64,000 bases of DNA. It comes from Eudromia elegans (Eukaryota; Chordata; Aves; Tinamiformes; Tinamidae). Position 1 is the first letter of the stretch. Each line of letters begins with the position of its first letter. Shown here piece after piece: positions 38,549 through 50,000 of the stretch. The translations under genes were made by a program, and so were the position numbers. Location of the stretch: the NCBI GenBank assembly GCA_003342815.1, contig PTEX01000145.1, positions 1,270,201 to 1,334,200 on the forward strand. Reading direction: 5' to 3'. The notes beneath the pieces are model-generated. The model made no database searches. It was not told the origin of the DNA and saw only the letters and a list, made by a program, of their open reading frames with translations.

Positions 38549-40519
38549 CTATAGGAAAGAAAGCAAATAGCTTATCCATCTCATTTCAGAACACACGGCA
38601 CAGATATCACAGGATTAAGCTTCACGTAAGAGAAAGAAAAAAAATCCACCCAAATCTTCACAGGCACAGAAGAATTTTAGTTTGCCTTTTTAGCCTTCTT
38701 TTCTTAATTTCAGCTACATACATTAAGAATGGAAAATTATGCTCTGTTTCTACTTAGACACATCTGAAAACTCCCTTCAATCATAATTCAAATGCTAATA
38801 GCTCCATCAGGCATTTTATGACATGCTAAGAATAAATGCTTCAGTCTAAAAGTCTTAATATACTTAATTTGTCAAAACTCTTAGACAGGTTCTGGGACAT
38901 ACAATAACTTGTGAAGAAAATATACAATTATACAATTTTCTGAGATCTTATGTTATTTGATGAACACATTTCCCTGCTATAAGTGAATGTCTCCCGGGCT
39001 CACTGAACTCAGGATCTGACTGTTGATGAGTCTGAATGCACCGATAAAATTTGGTGCAGTGAAGTGGAGATCACAACCTTTGAATTTCAGAAACAATTTG
39101 TGCTGTCCTGAATGGAAGGCAGGTCAGAACTTGCCGTCAGTGGCTGTAATTTCATCTCACTGCACACCTCTTTTCCTTCTCACAGCACACCCGGAGCAGT
39201 CAAGTTTGGTGCGCATATGGGGAAGAAGAGGGGGAGAAGACACCTCTCAGCTGTGTCCCGGCTGAGAAATTTCCTCACTTTGAGGGGAAATTTTGAGCTT
39301 GGCAAATCCCACAGCTTTTCAGCTCCTCTAAGCTACTCAGTTATATCTCAGAAGAGCCAAATGCAGTCTAACTTCAAGCTATCTCTGCCTTATATAAACA
39401 TTGCAGTTTGACATAGTGTGAAATTATTGGAAGTTTTCCATTTCAGATGTTTCCAATTCAGAGAAGAATTGAAAAGAAGTTCAGGTTTTCCAGCTTGCTT
39501 TGGGAAAGCTGCTTTCCTTTTTGGCCCCATTTTGACTGATGGGAAGAACCTAGAAAAAGGATCTTCATTTGATTTTTAGAAAAGCTATCCTCAGTTGAAC
39601 TAAACAAGAAACACAGAATACTTGTTTGTTTTAAAAGTAACAAAAATAATGACTACTTTTGCTCTAGTCAGAAGCAGTCTTAGATCAGCCAGCATTTATT
39701 CTTACCTAGCACCATGGTAATGGTTAGGCCGTGCAAAACTGCCTATGTTGGATAATATTGCTGTGACGTGATAGTCATTGGCCATTTAGAGCAGTTTTAA
39801 ATTACCCATATCAACATCACCTATTATTTGTTGTAAATAATAACAGCAATTCAAGAACAATGGTGTAATCATCTCTGTGCTTTTCCATCTTTTGTGACCT
39901 AAGATTTCAAGCAGTTAGAAAAGTGATCAATAATCACTGAAAGACTGCAGCATAACTTCTAGCTTATATTTCCTATATCATCATTCTACATGTCAAATGA
40001 TTTTCTTGTTGAAAGTAGACTTCATGTTTATTCATTTTTTTGCTGATATTTTTTCCCTAGAGTTTCGAATTTAATTGGACAGCACATTTGTCTTTGCTAA
40101 CATTTCTGGATTATGGGAATTGGAAAAAGCCGCATTCATTACAAACAAAACTGTCACCAGCTGATTAACTTGCTCATTAGCTGATAAACAGCTTTCTAAA
40201 CATTGTCTATTTCTTTCTCAAACTGTCCAGCAGCTTAAGAACATAACTAAGTGAAAATACATTTTCCGCTATCATTCTGATATTTCATTTATTTTACAAA
40301 TTTCTGAAAATAAGCTATCTGACGAAATACTTAGCTTTCAAAAACAGTGTTTGTTACTTGCAGTGAATACATGTGAAAGGTTCTTATCTCAGAGACAGTG
40401 AGGTCTATTCCCATCAGAATTTTATAATTGTTACTAACATACTTTGCTGTTCTGCTTTAATAATCACATGCAGCAGCAGCATGAAATTCCTAATTTTCAT
40501 TTGATTTTGGTTTATGTTT

Positions 40520-40567
40520 AATGTTTAAAAATACCAGAGCCTCAATGTTTAAAAATATCAGAGCAGC
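40520..40567. repeat. 24-nt tandem duplication
   Basis: Two adjacent 24-nt units (40520-40543 and 40544-40567), each beginning aatgtttaaaaata, differ at three positions. They arose by local duplication. Confidence 0.9.
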
Positions 40568-40946
40568 AACCCTCAGAAGGGATTTTTCTAATTATCACCA
40601 TGAGATAAGCATGCAGTTTAGGGGTGCATAGGAGAAGGCTACAAGGTACTTTACAAGGTTATGGTCCCCTTTTCTGTTTTCCATCACATAAAATTAAAGA
40701 GCTTAGTCTTAAGGATTATCTTGATAATCTTATTTGTATATATACTCATAAAGCTCTCTTGCAATGCAAACACGCACACACAAGTCCTCTACCAAATTTT
40801 CTCTTGAGAGTCCCACCAGACAAAAAGATATTAAAGCTGTTGATTACACCAGCCATAACAGAAAGTATCCTGCAATAAAAAAATGCCTTTAAATGCTGGA
40901 GTGAAACATTTTAAAATCCAAATCAAAACAAAATAAAAGAAAAGGA

Positions 40947-40979
40947 ATTCTAGCCTAATTCTAGCCTAATTCTAGCCTA
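40947..40979. repeat. 11-nt unit, three tandem copies
   Basis: The unit attctagccta is repeated three times without mismatch. Confidence 0.95.
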
Positions 40980-41268
40980 CTCTGATTTTGAGTAGATGCA
41001 GTTGGATTTCCAAAGGAAAATATATTTCCTCCAAAGATTAATATCATTCTTATAAAAGGCTGCTGAGAATCTGTTTTTTATGGGATTGAAAACAAGAAAT
41101 AAAAAGAATATAAATAGAAAAAGAGAAATGGTAGCTTACACAGTGCACAAGTAATTCGGTGACTAAGTCCTTATTTTGGAAGGTGGGTAGTCTGCTAAAA
41201 CCCAGAAAACTAAACACGGAAATGGTTTTACCTGAGTGCAGCTGCAGTTTGAACACTAAGGAAAGGAA

Positions 41269-41352
41269 GAAGGAAAAGATCACTGTACCCAGCTATGATA
41301 TTGCAAAACTGAAGGAAAAGATCACTGTACCCAGCTATGATACTGCAAAACT
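41269..41352. repeat. 42-nt tandem duplication
   Basis: Two head-to-tail 42-nt units (41269-41310 and 41311-41352), each beginning gaaggaaaagatcactgtac, differ by one transition (T to C) near the end. The near identity indicates a recent duplication. Because 42 is a multiple of 3, a short plus-strand frame stays open across both copies; I see no other reason to call it coding. Confidence 0.95.
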
Positions 41353-42641
41353 AAGCTGTGTGCTGAGCACCAGACAGCACTGCAAAGCAGAGGAGGCCAG
41401 AGGCAGGGGGAAGGAGAGGACAGACAAAACTAGGCATCAGTGTCATCTTCGTTCCCAGTAAAACTTTAATTTCTAGCCAGTGTGAGAGGTGAGATAATCA
41501 AACCTATTGCAAATGACTGACATTATGGAATTGGGGTGGAAAGGGATAGGGAAGCATTGTAATTGTCTGAAAGCTGCACAGATTTGACATCTTACTGCAC
41601 CCAATGCATTTCCATCGTGCGAAGCTATCCAGCAAGGCAAGAGACATTTCAGCGATTATGGTGTCTTTCACTATTGGATGCTATGGGATCATAGTGGGGA
41701 TGAACACATTGTGACATCCAATGTATATCAAGAAAGCAAAAAACACTACACATAAGTTCTGATGACTAGTTTTTCATTGTGCTTTGGTTTGTTGTTGTTT
41801 GTTTGTTTGTTTTTTCCCCACCACATTAAATATATTAACAAAATTTAACTGAAATACTTGGCCTAAGCACTTATTACTTTTTAGGTACTTCAAAACTATT
41901 CTTTGTTATGGGTATTTTCAGTATCATTCCCGAATCTGTATTCAGCTTCTGAATGACAAATTGTACTGCGCTTGGAAAACTGATGTTCTGCTTTCGCGTT
42001 ATTAGATAGCAATATTAAAGTTTTATATAGTACAAGAAACCAATCTACTACGTTTACATAGAGGATCTAAATTTCTACAGCTGTCCCAATTATATCTGTA
42101 AGTCAAACACCCTTGCTATAGTAGTACTTGGTATTTTGCATTATACTTGGTATGACATAAATGTGGTACCTTGTGCATGACAAATACTCTCAATATTTCT
42201 CCTCATTTACAGAACTAGACCTAAGCTATGATTCTATAATCAGATACATATGAGCAACTAGCTTTATTTGGTGGTTTCCTCATTAAATCAGTTGAGCTCT
42301 ATATGGATTAGGACTAAACCCCTGTAGGTCAGTTTTCCTCCTTAATCTCAGGAACATGAGGTTAATGCCCTTAAATTTCCTTAGAGTTACAATAGTTGTG
42401 TGGGAAATTCACCTGCACACACTGTTTGAACCCAAAAGTTGTTACTAGTAGTTACTATAAAAAGAAAATCTATTAATATATTTGCATTTTAATGCCTAAT
42501 TATAAGAGATGGAAAGAGCATCATTTACTTAAAATAAAATAGTAAAATGATAAAAGTAATCACAAAACCAAGTAAAGATAAATGACCCAAAAAAGTATAA
42601 AGAAATAGGTACAACAAATGCCAGGTGAAATATGTGATTAC

Positions 42642-42878
42642 CTCTAAAGTGAATGAGAGGACGACATCAGACTTTGATAGCTGAATCTCGTTTTCATCTC
42701 CTATGTCCAAGAAAGCAGAATTCTGTGATCGTTTCAACTTCTGCAGTTTAAATTCGGGGCCACCTTTGGACACTGGAAGACTTTCCAGATTTGCCATAAG
42801 CAAATTCACTGAAGATCGCAACTCTTCTATGTACATGTTCTCCATTTCTCTTGTTACAAATTTGGGGAATTTTCTTTC
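42642..42878 (-). CDS. CADPS2: CADPS2 internal exon b (237 nt, phase 0/0), linker into start of C2 domain
   Basis: The minus-strand exon begins after a pyrimidine-rich tract ending CCCAAG and ends TTTAGAG|GTAATC. It gives 79 open codons, starting [20 protein letters not shown] and ending [31 protein letters not shown] is a signature of CAPS/CADPS proteins. The segment [18 protein letters not shown] matches CADPS2 better than CADPS, which has HNTSFLDIG-type residues there. The last ten or so residues (DVVLSFTLE) form the first beta strand of the C2 domain, so the exon joins the N-terminal linker to C2. The ATG at 42890-42888 lies in the intron just before the acceptor and is not a start codon. 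The intron to the previous exon is 2765 nt. Function, from the family: a cytosolic, granule-associated protein that primes dense-core vesicles. Confidence 0.96.
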
Positions 42879-45643
42879 CTTGGGAGACATATTTCAAAAG
42901 TGAGGGATAAAAAAATCACTAATGAAAACACACTATGCATTCTGCTCAATTGTGCTAACTTAAGAGATAATTAATAATAATAAAAATCCTAATTCCAATA
43001 TCTGTTTTTAAACAGATATTTTAAACAGATATTTAAAACAGTAAGAAAATGCAAATCCTGCCATATTACACAGCTAATAGTGACCAGAAGAAATGCAACT
43101 TTGTGAGATTTCCATCATATTCTTCAAATATATCTTAATACTAACTTAAAACTGGACTTAATATCTTTTTGAACATTTCAGAAAAATAAAGGGCATCTTT
43201 AAAAAGGAATCTCTTCCCCCCAAAATTCATTCAGTGTTAAATCCAGGCTGAACATTTGTGTATACATTGCATATTCACACACCATTTTTAGGTATATTTT
43301 TAATTTTATCTTCAAAGATTTTTCTAAGCTGACAAAATGAACTGCACAATAATGATTTTGACCATCCAAAAAAAAAAAAAAAACCTGTCGCAAAATGGAA
43401 GACAAGAATGACAGACATAATTATATTGCTAAAAGACCTTTTACTCTTTTCAGAAAGCTTTTCACAGTGTCTTTTGCTGCAAATTTTTTATGATTATAAT
43501 CTTCCACGATCTAAGGCTGCACTAATGGAAGATATGCAGCACTGTCAGAATAAATAGAGGCCTTTAGTTGAAACCTGTAAAACCTGAATGTCTGATGCAC
43601 AGCAGACGCTCTCCAGCATCAGCCACCTCTCTCTCCCTGAAGAAAATAGGTGAGGTTCTTCTATAAGAACTCAGAGACGTTCTCTCCCCCTTTATTTTTT
43701 AAGACAGTCAACTTCTTACAAATGCCTACAATACATAATATTTGAAATAACTTAGAGGCATGACATAAGGAGAGAATGTTTTCACAAGAGTGTTTTTGAG
43801 CCCAGATGCAGGAATGCCTTTACATTGATCTGAAAAGCCCAAACTTCCTGAAGAACAATGCATCGGCCTGGGCAACACTGGAAAATTTGGGGTTGTGATT
43901 GCAGCATATTGCAACACATCTTAAAACAAACAAACAAAAACTAGAGAAAGGTGTGAGAAGCTGTTCAGGCTGGGAAACACACAAGCCTTTAGATCTGAGG
44001 GTGCTAAAATGGATTTCCTGATGCAGCTCCCAAAGACCAGCAGCACCAGCCAATCTCTTAATAAGAGTATATAAAAATTATGTTAGAATAACAAAGCACT
44101 GATTACAATATGTTAAAAATGCCATAAGGCCATCTATTCTTCTAGTGAGATTATTTTAAATTTAGTCACATAAAGACTTTTAGACTTAAAACTGTATATT
44201 TCTAAGATTCTTCCTTCCAATAGGTAAGCTATTTCTCCCTCAAATAAACTTCTAGTATATAATTAACAGCTTTTAACTCAAAACTAGTGAGTAATGTATA
44301 CTAGGAACAATGAACAATGAATGAGCTCTTAAAAAATACTAAATGTCAAAATCTCTCTTTAGGTATGCTCATCTGTTGAGACTTCAGTTTACCAGCTCTC
44401 TTAAAGGGAAGTAGTCACTTAAAGGCAACTTCTCTTATCAGAAAAAAAAGCTAGAATATTTTATCCAGTAATAAAAAGGCTTTTTTTGTTTCTGAGCTTT
44501 AGAAGACAGAAGAGGTTCAGAGTTCATTTTAAAGATTTTGATTCTTTAGGCTTGAAAGACTTTCAGAATTCTCACAGCTGCCAGAATTAGGACAAGCAAT
44601 AAAAGCAATCAAAGTCCTCCACAAAAATTTCTACCTTCTAAATAGTTTTAAAAGAATATACGAAAATTCTGATTTCTAACATGCGTACAGCATGTAAGAC
44701 ACGGAGTTCCTTATTCCATACAAAATTCTGCAATTGACACTGTGTAAACAATGATAATTTTCAAGTGATGATTCCGGTAAAGAATAAAGACTTTTTTTTT
44801 TAGAGATGACATACGTGCAGACATACTCTATATTTATATATGTATGCTTGTTATTTGATAACTTTTGCAGCTAAGGGCAAGAAGACAACAGAGTTAACAG
44901 AGTATTATTGGGTAACTTTGCTTATAACCACAGGCTTCACAAAGATTGATTGAAAAAACTTGACTTTCAGCAAAAGAATTCTTGTCATCAAATTTAATAA
45001 CATATGGTTGGGAATGATAGCAATTCTATCTGTGGTATTTAATATAGGAGGACTTAATCTTGTTTATTAAAATAAGATTCAAGCTGTAGGAGAGAAACAA
45101 ATATTTGCTTTTCTAAAATGTATTAAAATTATTTCTAATTTGCCTAATCATCATTAATTTCATCTTTAAGATTACTCATAAGCTTTACTATCTGCAATGC
45201 TAATATAGCCATTAACAACATAGACTTAGACTATATAAAGTAAAATCTTTTTTTTTTTTTAAAGATACAATCTTTTCTAACCCTGGGGAGAGTATAATGC
45301 TCTTCTCTGAATAAGAGATGGCTTTCTTTAGCTCCAAAACACATACTCCCAAATTAGAAATAATCTGTTTTACCACTGGACTTGTTGATGAGGGGAAAGA
45401 TTGGATCAAATGATATACGACTTTTCAATGGTTTACTTTTTCCTTACCCCTACTGCCATATAAACTTCAGAGCCAGAAAGAAATACATCTTGTGAACTGT
45501 AGTGCTTTCTTCTGCTTAGTTGCTTAGTTTTAGAATCAGATTCCAGCAGATGCTAGAAACACATATTCATCTCTCTCTAGCTTTATGTTCCCACTCATTC
45601 TTACATGAGGATTCATTTTGGGGGCCAGAAATCAGTCACTTAC
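42879..45643 (-). other. CADPS2 intron between exons a and b (2765 nt)
   Basis: It begins GTAAGTG after exon a and ends CCCAAG before exon b, in phase 0. It is AT-rich with short A and T runs and no repeat element or second gene that I can recognise. Confidence 0.92.
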
Positions 45644-45724
45644 CTTTGCCATTTGTTCTGCCAGCTGCAGACGTCCATCTAGTTCACGTCTGATCTGGGC
45701 TGCTTGTTCATCTGCATTATCCAG
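45644..45724 (-). CDS. CADPS2: CADPS2 internal exon a (81 nt, phase 0/0), pre-C2 region
   Basis: This is the first CADPS2 exon in the window in transcription order. On the minus strand an acceptor ending CTAAG precedes [10 protein letters not shown] and the donor is AAAG|GTAAGTG. The 81 nt give exactly 27 open codons: [17 protein letters not shown] followed by [14 protein letters not shown] proteins carry this motif ([17 protein letters not shown] in the family as I remember it) just before the ERKFPKF segment, which is how the next exon begins. The ending LAEQMAK differs from MADQIAR in CADPS and fits CADPS2. The exon starts and ends between codons, so skipping it would remove 27 residues without a frameshift. 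The preceding exon, expected to end near LLYNACQ, is not seen up to 64000. The motif is unmistakable; paralogue choice rests on remembered family differences. Confidence 0.95.
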
Positions 45725-46479
45725 CTTAGGGAGAAAACAAAAACAAAGTTGACTGTGACAAACATGCACTATATTGTAATTTTATATCAATTTAATTTTA
45801 TATTAACTATTTTAATTTTATATCAACTAATATAATTAAAAATAGAAATCAATCCCATACTTTGCCTTTTAAAGTTAATAAAGCACTATGGAAATGTATA
45901 GTTTTGCACTTCACCAAAATGAGAGAAAGGTACAGGCCACCAGTTTTCCATGGCAGTCAGTAACCTGGAAGTACAGCTGGCATTCCACTGAATTTTTAAC
46001 ACTCAGCTAAATAGAAGTAACATTTTTCTTTATGAAAATAGTAGTTGAAAACACTTCTCCACGAAGCAGAAAACTTAACTGACAGAGCAGGTTAGAAAAT
46101 GTAAGAAGGAAATTTTACTCTTTAGTCCTGTAAGGTTCCACAAGAATAGGCATGGGGAAAGAAAAACTGTGTGGGCTAACCTTCTGAACATGAGAATATT
46201 TCACCTTTTGGCCCAAACACTGGCCGACAGCTCAGAGTAAGGCATGCCCTATGTACTGAACCTATGATAATGCACAGAAGAGCACAGAGACCAACTCATG
46301 AGACAGCCTCCAGTTCCAGGCAGGGAGGAAGAGGAGGAAGGCAGCATTTCCTCACTGCAAAAAGACAGTTGACTCTCAACAAGTAGGAGCCTCCCTAAGT
46401 CATTTGCCACGTGCTGAATTGTGAGAGGAGTGGGAAAAAAAAAAGCCTAGATGAAGTGATTTCTTCTTTGGGGGAGAAA

Positions 46480-46605
46480 GGCCCTCCCAGGACGGCGCTG
46501 CAGGTGGGGTCCTCCCTGGGGGCTCACTGTGTCCCTGCCACCGGCCACCGCTGGCACGACGGCAGACGCTCGTCCGGCCCTCTGCATTTAGCACGCAGCT
46601 GAGGT
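46480..46605. other. GC-rich patch in AT-rich intron, unidentified
   Basis: About 125 nt with high GC and several CpGs (for example ccaccggccaccgctggcac). It ends with cagctgaggttcaa, which also occurs at the edge of the GC-rich patch near 14.26 kb. Open frames of 63-69 codons cross it on both strands but show no domain. Confidence 0.45.
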
Positions 46606-46961
46606 TCAAGGATACATGGATTGCTCTCCATTAAAAAACAATCTTAAAGTGATTAGCGATGGAATTTGGAGAAAAGCGGTCCTCTTTAATTAGATGAGCA
46701 CTTCAGCTAAAGAATACAGAATCAGGTTGCCTGGAAAATGGCTGATTACATCAAGCTAAGATTTTAAGACTACTGTTCGGTGAGACAGGCCCATATGTAA
46801 TACCATTTCCCTTGTGACACTCTGCTACATCCAGTAGAACTCATTGAACCAAGGCTGACTTGAAAATTAAGCATTTCTTTATTTCAAGATCCAATAAAAA
46901 GGGAATAATTAAAAATACACTCCCCAGTGTTTTAAGGATCATTCTATACGATCAGTCTTAC

Positions 46962-47034
46962 CAGATGTAGAGACAGGATAGAAAGCTCCCTGCTGCTAGT
47001 ACGTAAGCCATGACCAGACCCCTCCAGATCCAGA
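46962..47034 (-). other. Candidate cryptic or alternative exon, 73 nt
   Basis: On the minus strand a strong pyrimidine-rich acceptor (TGTGTCTTGTTTTCTGGCAG) precedes TCTGGATCTGG, and 73 nt later a consensus donor CATCTG|GTAAGA follows. It lies 1.24 kb upstream of exon a. Included alone from phase 0 it would reach a TAG after 12 codons, so it would act as a poison exon. Preceded by the 20-nt candidate at 58739-58758, its other frame is open. I do not recognise the sequence. It may simply be a pseudo-exon, which are common in long introns. Confidence 0.25.
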
Positions 47035-50000
47035 CTGCCAGAAAACAAGACACAAAAAACCTCATGTCTCCAAACTGGAGAGCAGGGGAGGGATCATGAA
47101 GGGCCCTTCCATTAGGTCTGTCTCGATGTCTGGGCCCAGTTTGACTGTTACCATAAACGGCAAGAACATTCTGGATTAAAGCAAATATTGTACTTTTATT
47201 TCCTAATAAAGTTATGCGACTGTTTATTGAACTTGCTAGCGAGTAAGTTTCTAACTTCATTTTCTTTATTATTATAAGCATATCATTTTTAAAATTACCT
47301 TTATTTTTTCAGTGTAAAAGTCAGTGAAATAGGAAAAAATGAAATTGTTCTCTCTTTTCATCAAAGGGAAGGGGAACATTATTTCAAAATATATCCCAGA
47401 ATGATCAACTGTGTGAAAAATATATTCTTGATGCAATTTTGATGGCAGAATTATGGCTTCTGCAGAAAAGAGAGTAGAATGAAGGAAAATAGAAAGAAAT
47501 CAAATTTTTAGTGCTTCAAGGTGCAATTTTTATGACTTTTACAAAGTTGGCTGAAGAGCCAAAAGCCTTTGTATAAAGACTGATATCTATTTACTTACTT
47601 TTCCATTTAAAAACATGTGAAATGAACATTAAAGTTCTTGGACTTGTAAATCTTAGTATTTTTCTCTTAATTGCTTATTGCTTCCCCTTATTTGTTTACT
47701 CTGCATGTCTTCAAAATTGTGGAATTTCTCTCTTTGTTTTTAAACTTATTTTCCGTGTAATATTTAAACATTTTAATGATGCTACCTATTGTAAGGGAAA
47801 AAGCTGAAAACCTGAACACTGAGGAACACTGCTTTATGTATATAAAAACTAGGTAAGAATGGCAATCCAAGTTACTTATAGGTGTCCTAATAATACGTAA
47901 AGCTGTATGTAAAACTAAGTGACAGTCAGAAAACCAGTAACCTTGATATCACATTCCATTCAAGCTCATTCTATTTGTTTTTATTCTAAATTCAGCAAAA
48001 TCCATAAAAAGAACTTCATAAGCAAAGAAGTTTGTTATTATGAATGATTAATCAATGAGAATTTAGATACCTACTGTCTATGAAGTGACAATAGAAAGAA
48101 TAAGTATTTTATGACAGCAGCTGGAATTCTTGCTTTGTACCTTTTTTTTTCTATTAACATACGGAAAATAGTGGATATAACCCACAGTATAGGTGGGAAA
48201 TAGTAAAAGGGGTTAACATCACGTGTACTTTTCATTCCTAGATCAAATATACGAGTGCATGGTTATGACACACTATTGTAGTAATCTCCAGATTCTAGCT
48301 GAAAGCCAGGAAAGCACACAGCAAACCGAGGCAAATGTAACACTACAGAATAGCAACTCAGAGATTTTTTTCTCAGTATTACAACAGAAATTTGGCTAAA
48401 AAAATCCAGTAATTTTAACAGGTTAGAAATCACTTGAAATTCAAGCAAAATTGATCCCAGATCTGAAAGCATGCTATGCAAAAAACCCAAAAAGTTTACT
48501 GAAATCCAACTAACTTCCACCTTTTTTTTTTTTTTTCACGATCACATTATTAAAATGACCAGCTTTCCAAATAATTTGCTACAGCAGATTTGAAGGAGAT
48601 GATTTACTTGTTTAGACTGAGTCTTATGCTGCAGGCACGAAACAGGAGAATAGGGAGCACAAAAGAGAGGTGGAAAAAAAAAAAAAAAAAAGCCCTGGAG
48701 ATGATTTTCAGAGCGGCTGTCCATGACACCTGTTTACTAGAGGCATTCCAGCTTTCTGCTGGAGGAGTAGTTGTTGCCTGTCGCTATTCTTCGCCTCTGC
48801 CACCGCAGGGACCCTGCTCCTGTCGCTCAGACCTCACAAACCCCACCGTTGCCTTTCTTAGGAAGCTCACTACCAGGATTCTACAGAGATTTGTTTTCAG
48901 GGTGACATACACCAGGATTACTGACCAAGCAAACCAGCGCTCTCCCCAAGCATTACCTAACCGGTCCCTGAAACTCGTAACATTTAGACAGGCAACGACT
49001 CCCACTTTGGGGACTAGGTAATTCAGTAGGGAAAATTATCAATCTAGCAAGAGCATAAGGAAACTTGAGTGATATCTACCTTCTGAGTAAAATAGCTGCG
49101 TCACTTCAGTATTTCCTCTATGCAGATGATTATTATTTGCATTTCAAAAGCTTCTTCAGACAATTCTATGTTTTCAAGTGACTATACTTGAATGGATAAG
49201 AAGATACTTTTCACTCAAAAAGGGAAAAAATAAGGAATCTCATCACACCATTGTCCCATCTTATTTTTCAATGGTGTCATATAAAACAGCTTCATAAATT
49301 AAGCATGCCACTCCTAGACTTCAAGCTATTCATTTGCAAATGCTTTTATCCATTAATAATATGGTGTATATTTAAATTTGATTTTATGTGGTACAGCTTG
49401 CACACAATAATTCTTTATAACTAGTACTGGGAGTTTTGTCATTTATAATTAATATCTCTGACAAATCCATTAACAACCATTCTAGTACTACATGTAAACA
49501 GCTTGAATTACTCCTGAAATGCTTGTTGGAAAAAAACAGCAAATATATCAGTTAGAGATTTACTAAGTAGCACGGAATCTCTTCATATCACCAAGCAATG
49601 ATTTTTGTATCTTCTGAATCCTCCTTCTGCAAATTAATAGGGAGCAGAGCTCAACCTAACAGGGACGGTAGACAAGCAGGCATATGCTTGTTTAGGATGG
49701 GATTCAGCTGTAGGCTGAGGCTCTTAAATTTCAGTCTATATATTTAAACTAGAAAGCTCATCTCTCTGTAAGTGCTAGACAAGGGAGCCCTGGATAGGCC
49801 AGAAGACAGTTAAGGGAGCTATGAGAATACACCTACAGCAAGTACAGACATGCAATAAGAAAAGTTTTATAGAGCAAAAAAGTTGAACACCTGTCTAAAA
49901 AAAGAAGGAAAAAAAAAAGCATTTCAGGCTTTTACTTCAGGCTAGCTCTAGTCTCAGTGAGTAGACTAAACATCCTCTCGAAGGCAGCAGCTGGCACCTG

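Larger units (their letters stand above)
38549..42641 (-). other. CADPS2 intron between exons b and c (4093 nt)
   Basis: It begins GTAATC after exon b and ends CTATAG before exon c, in phase 0 between FTLE and IVIMEV. It contains three small tandem duplications clustered between 40.5 and 41.4 kb and otherwise AT-rich sequence without a recognisable gene or CR1 copy. Confidence 0.92.

Noticed and set aside
42525-42641. Continuation of the exon b frame (after FTLE) into a hydrophobic stretch that looks like a membrane segment
   Set aside because: It is intron read-through beyond the GTAATC donor. The next exon supplies IVIMEVQG, which fits the family exactly.
46400-46609. Opposing 63- and 69-codon open frames over the GC-rich patch near 46.5 kb
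   Set aside because: Open frames on both strands are a by-product of high GC; no domain, start context or splice structure supports a gene.
48590-49021. A 143-codon open frame on the plus strand, the longest outside CR1 and exons
   Set aside because: It starts in intron sequence, crosses a poly-A run read as poly-Lys, has no recognisable domain and no paralogous pattern. A frame of this length is expected by chance in tens of kilobases.
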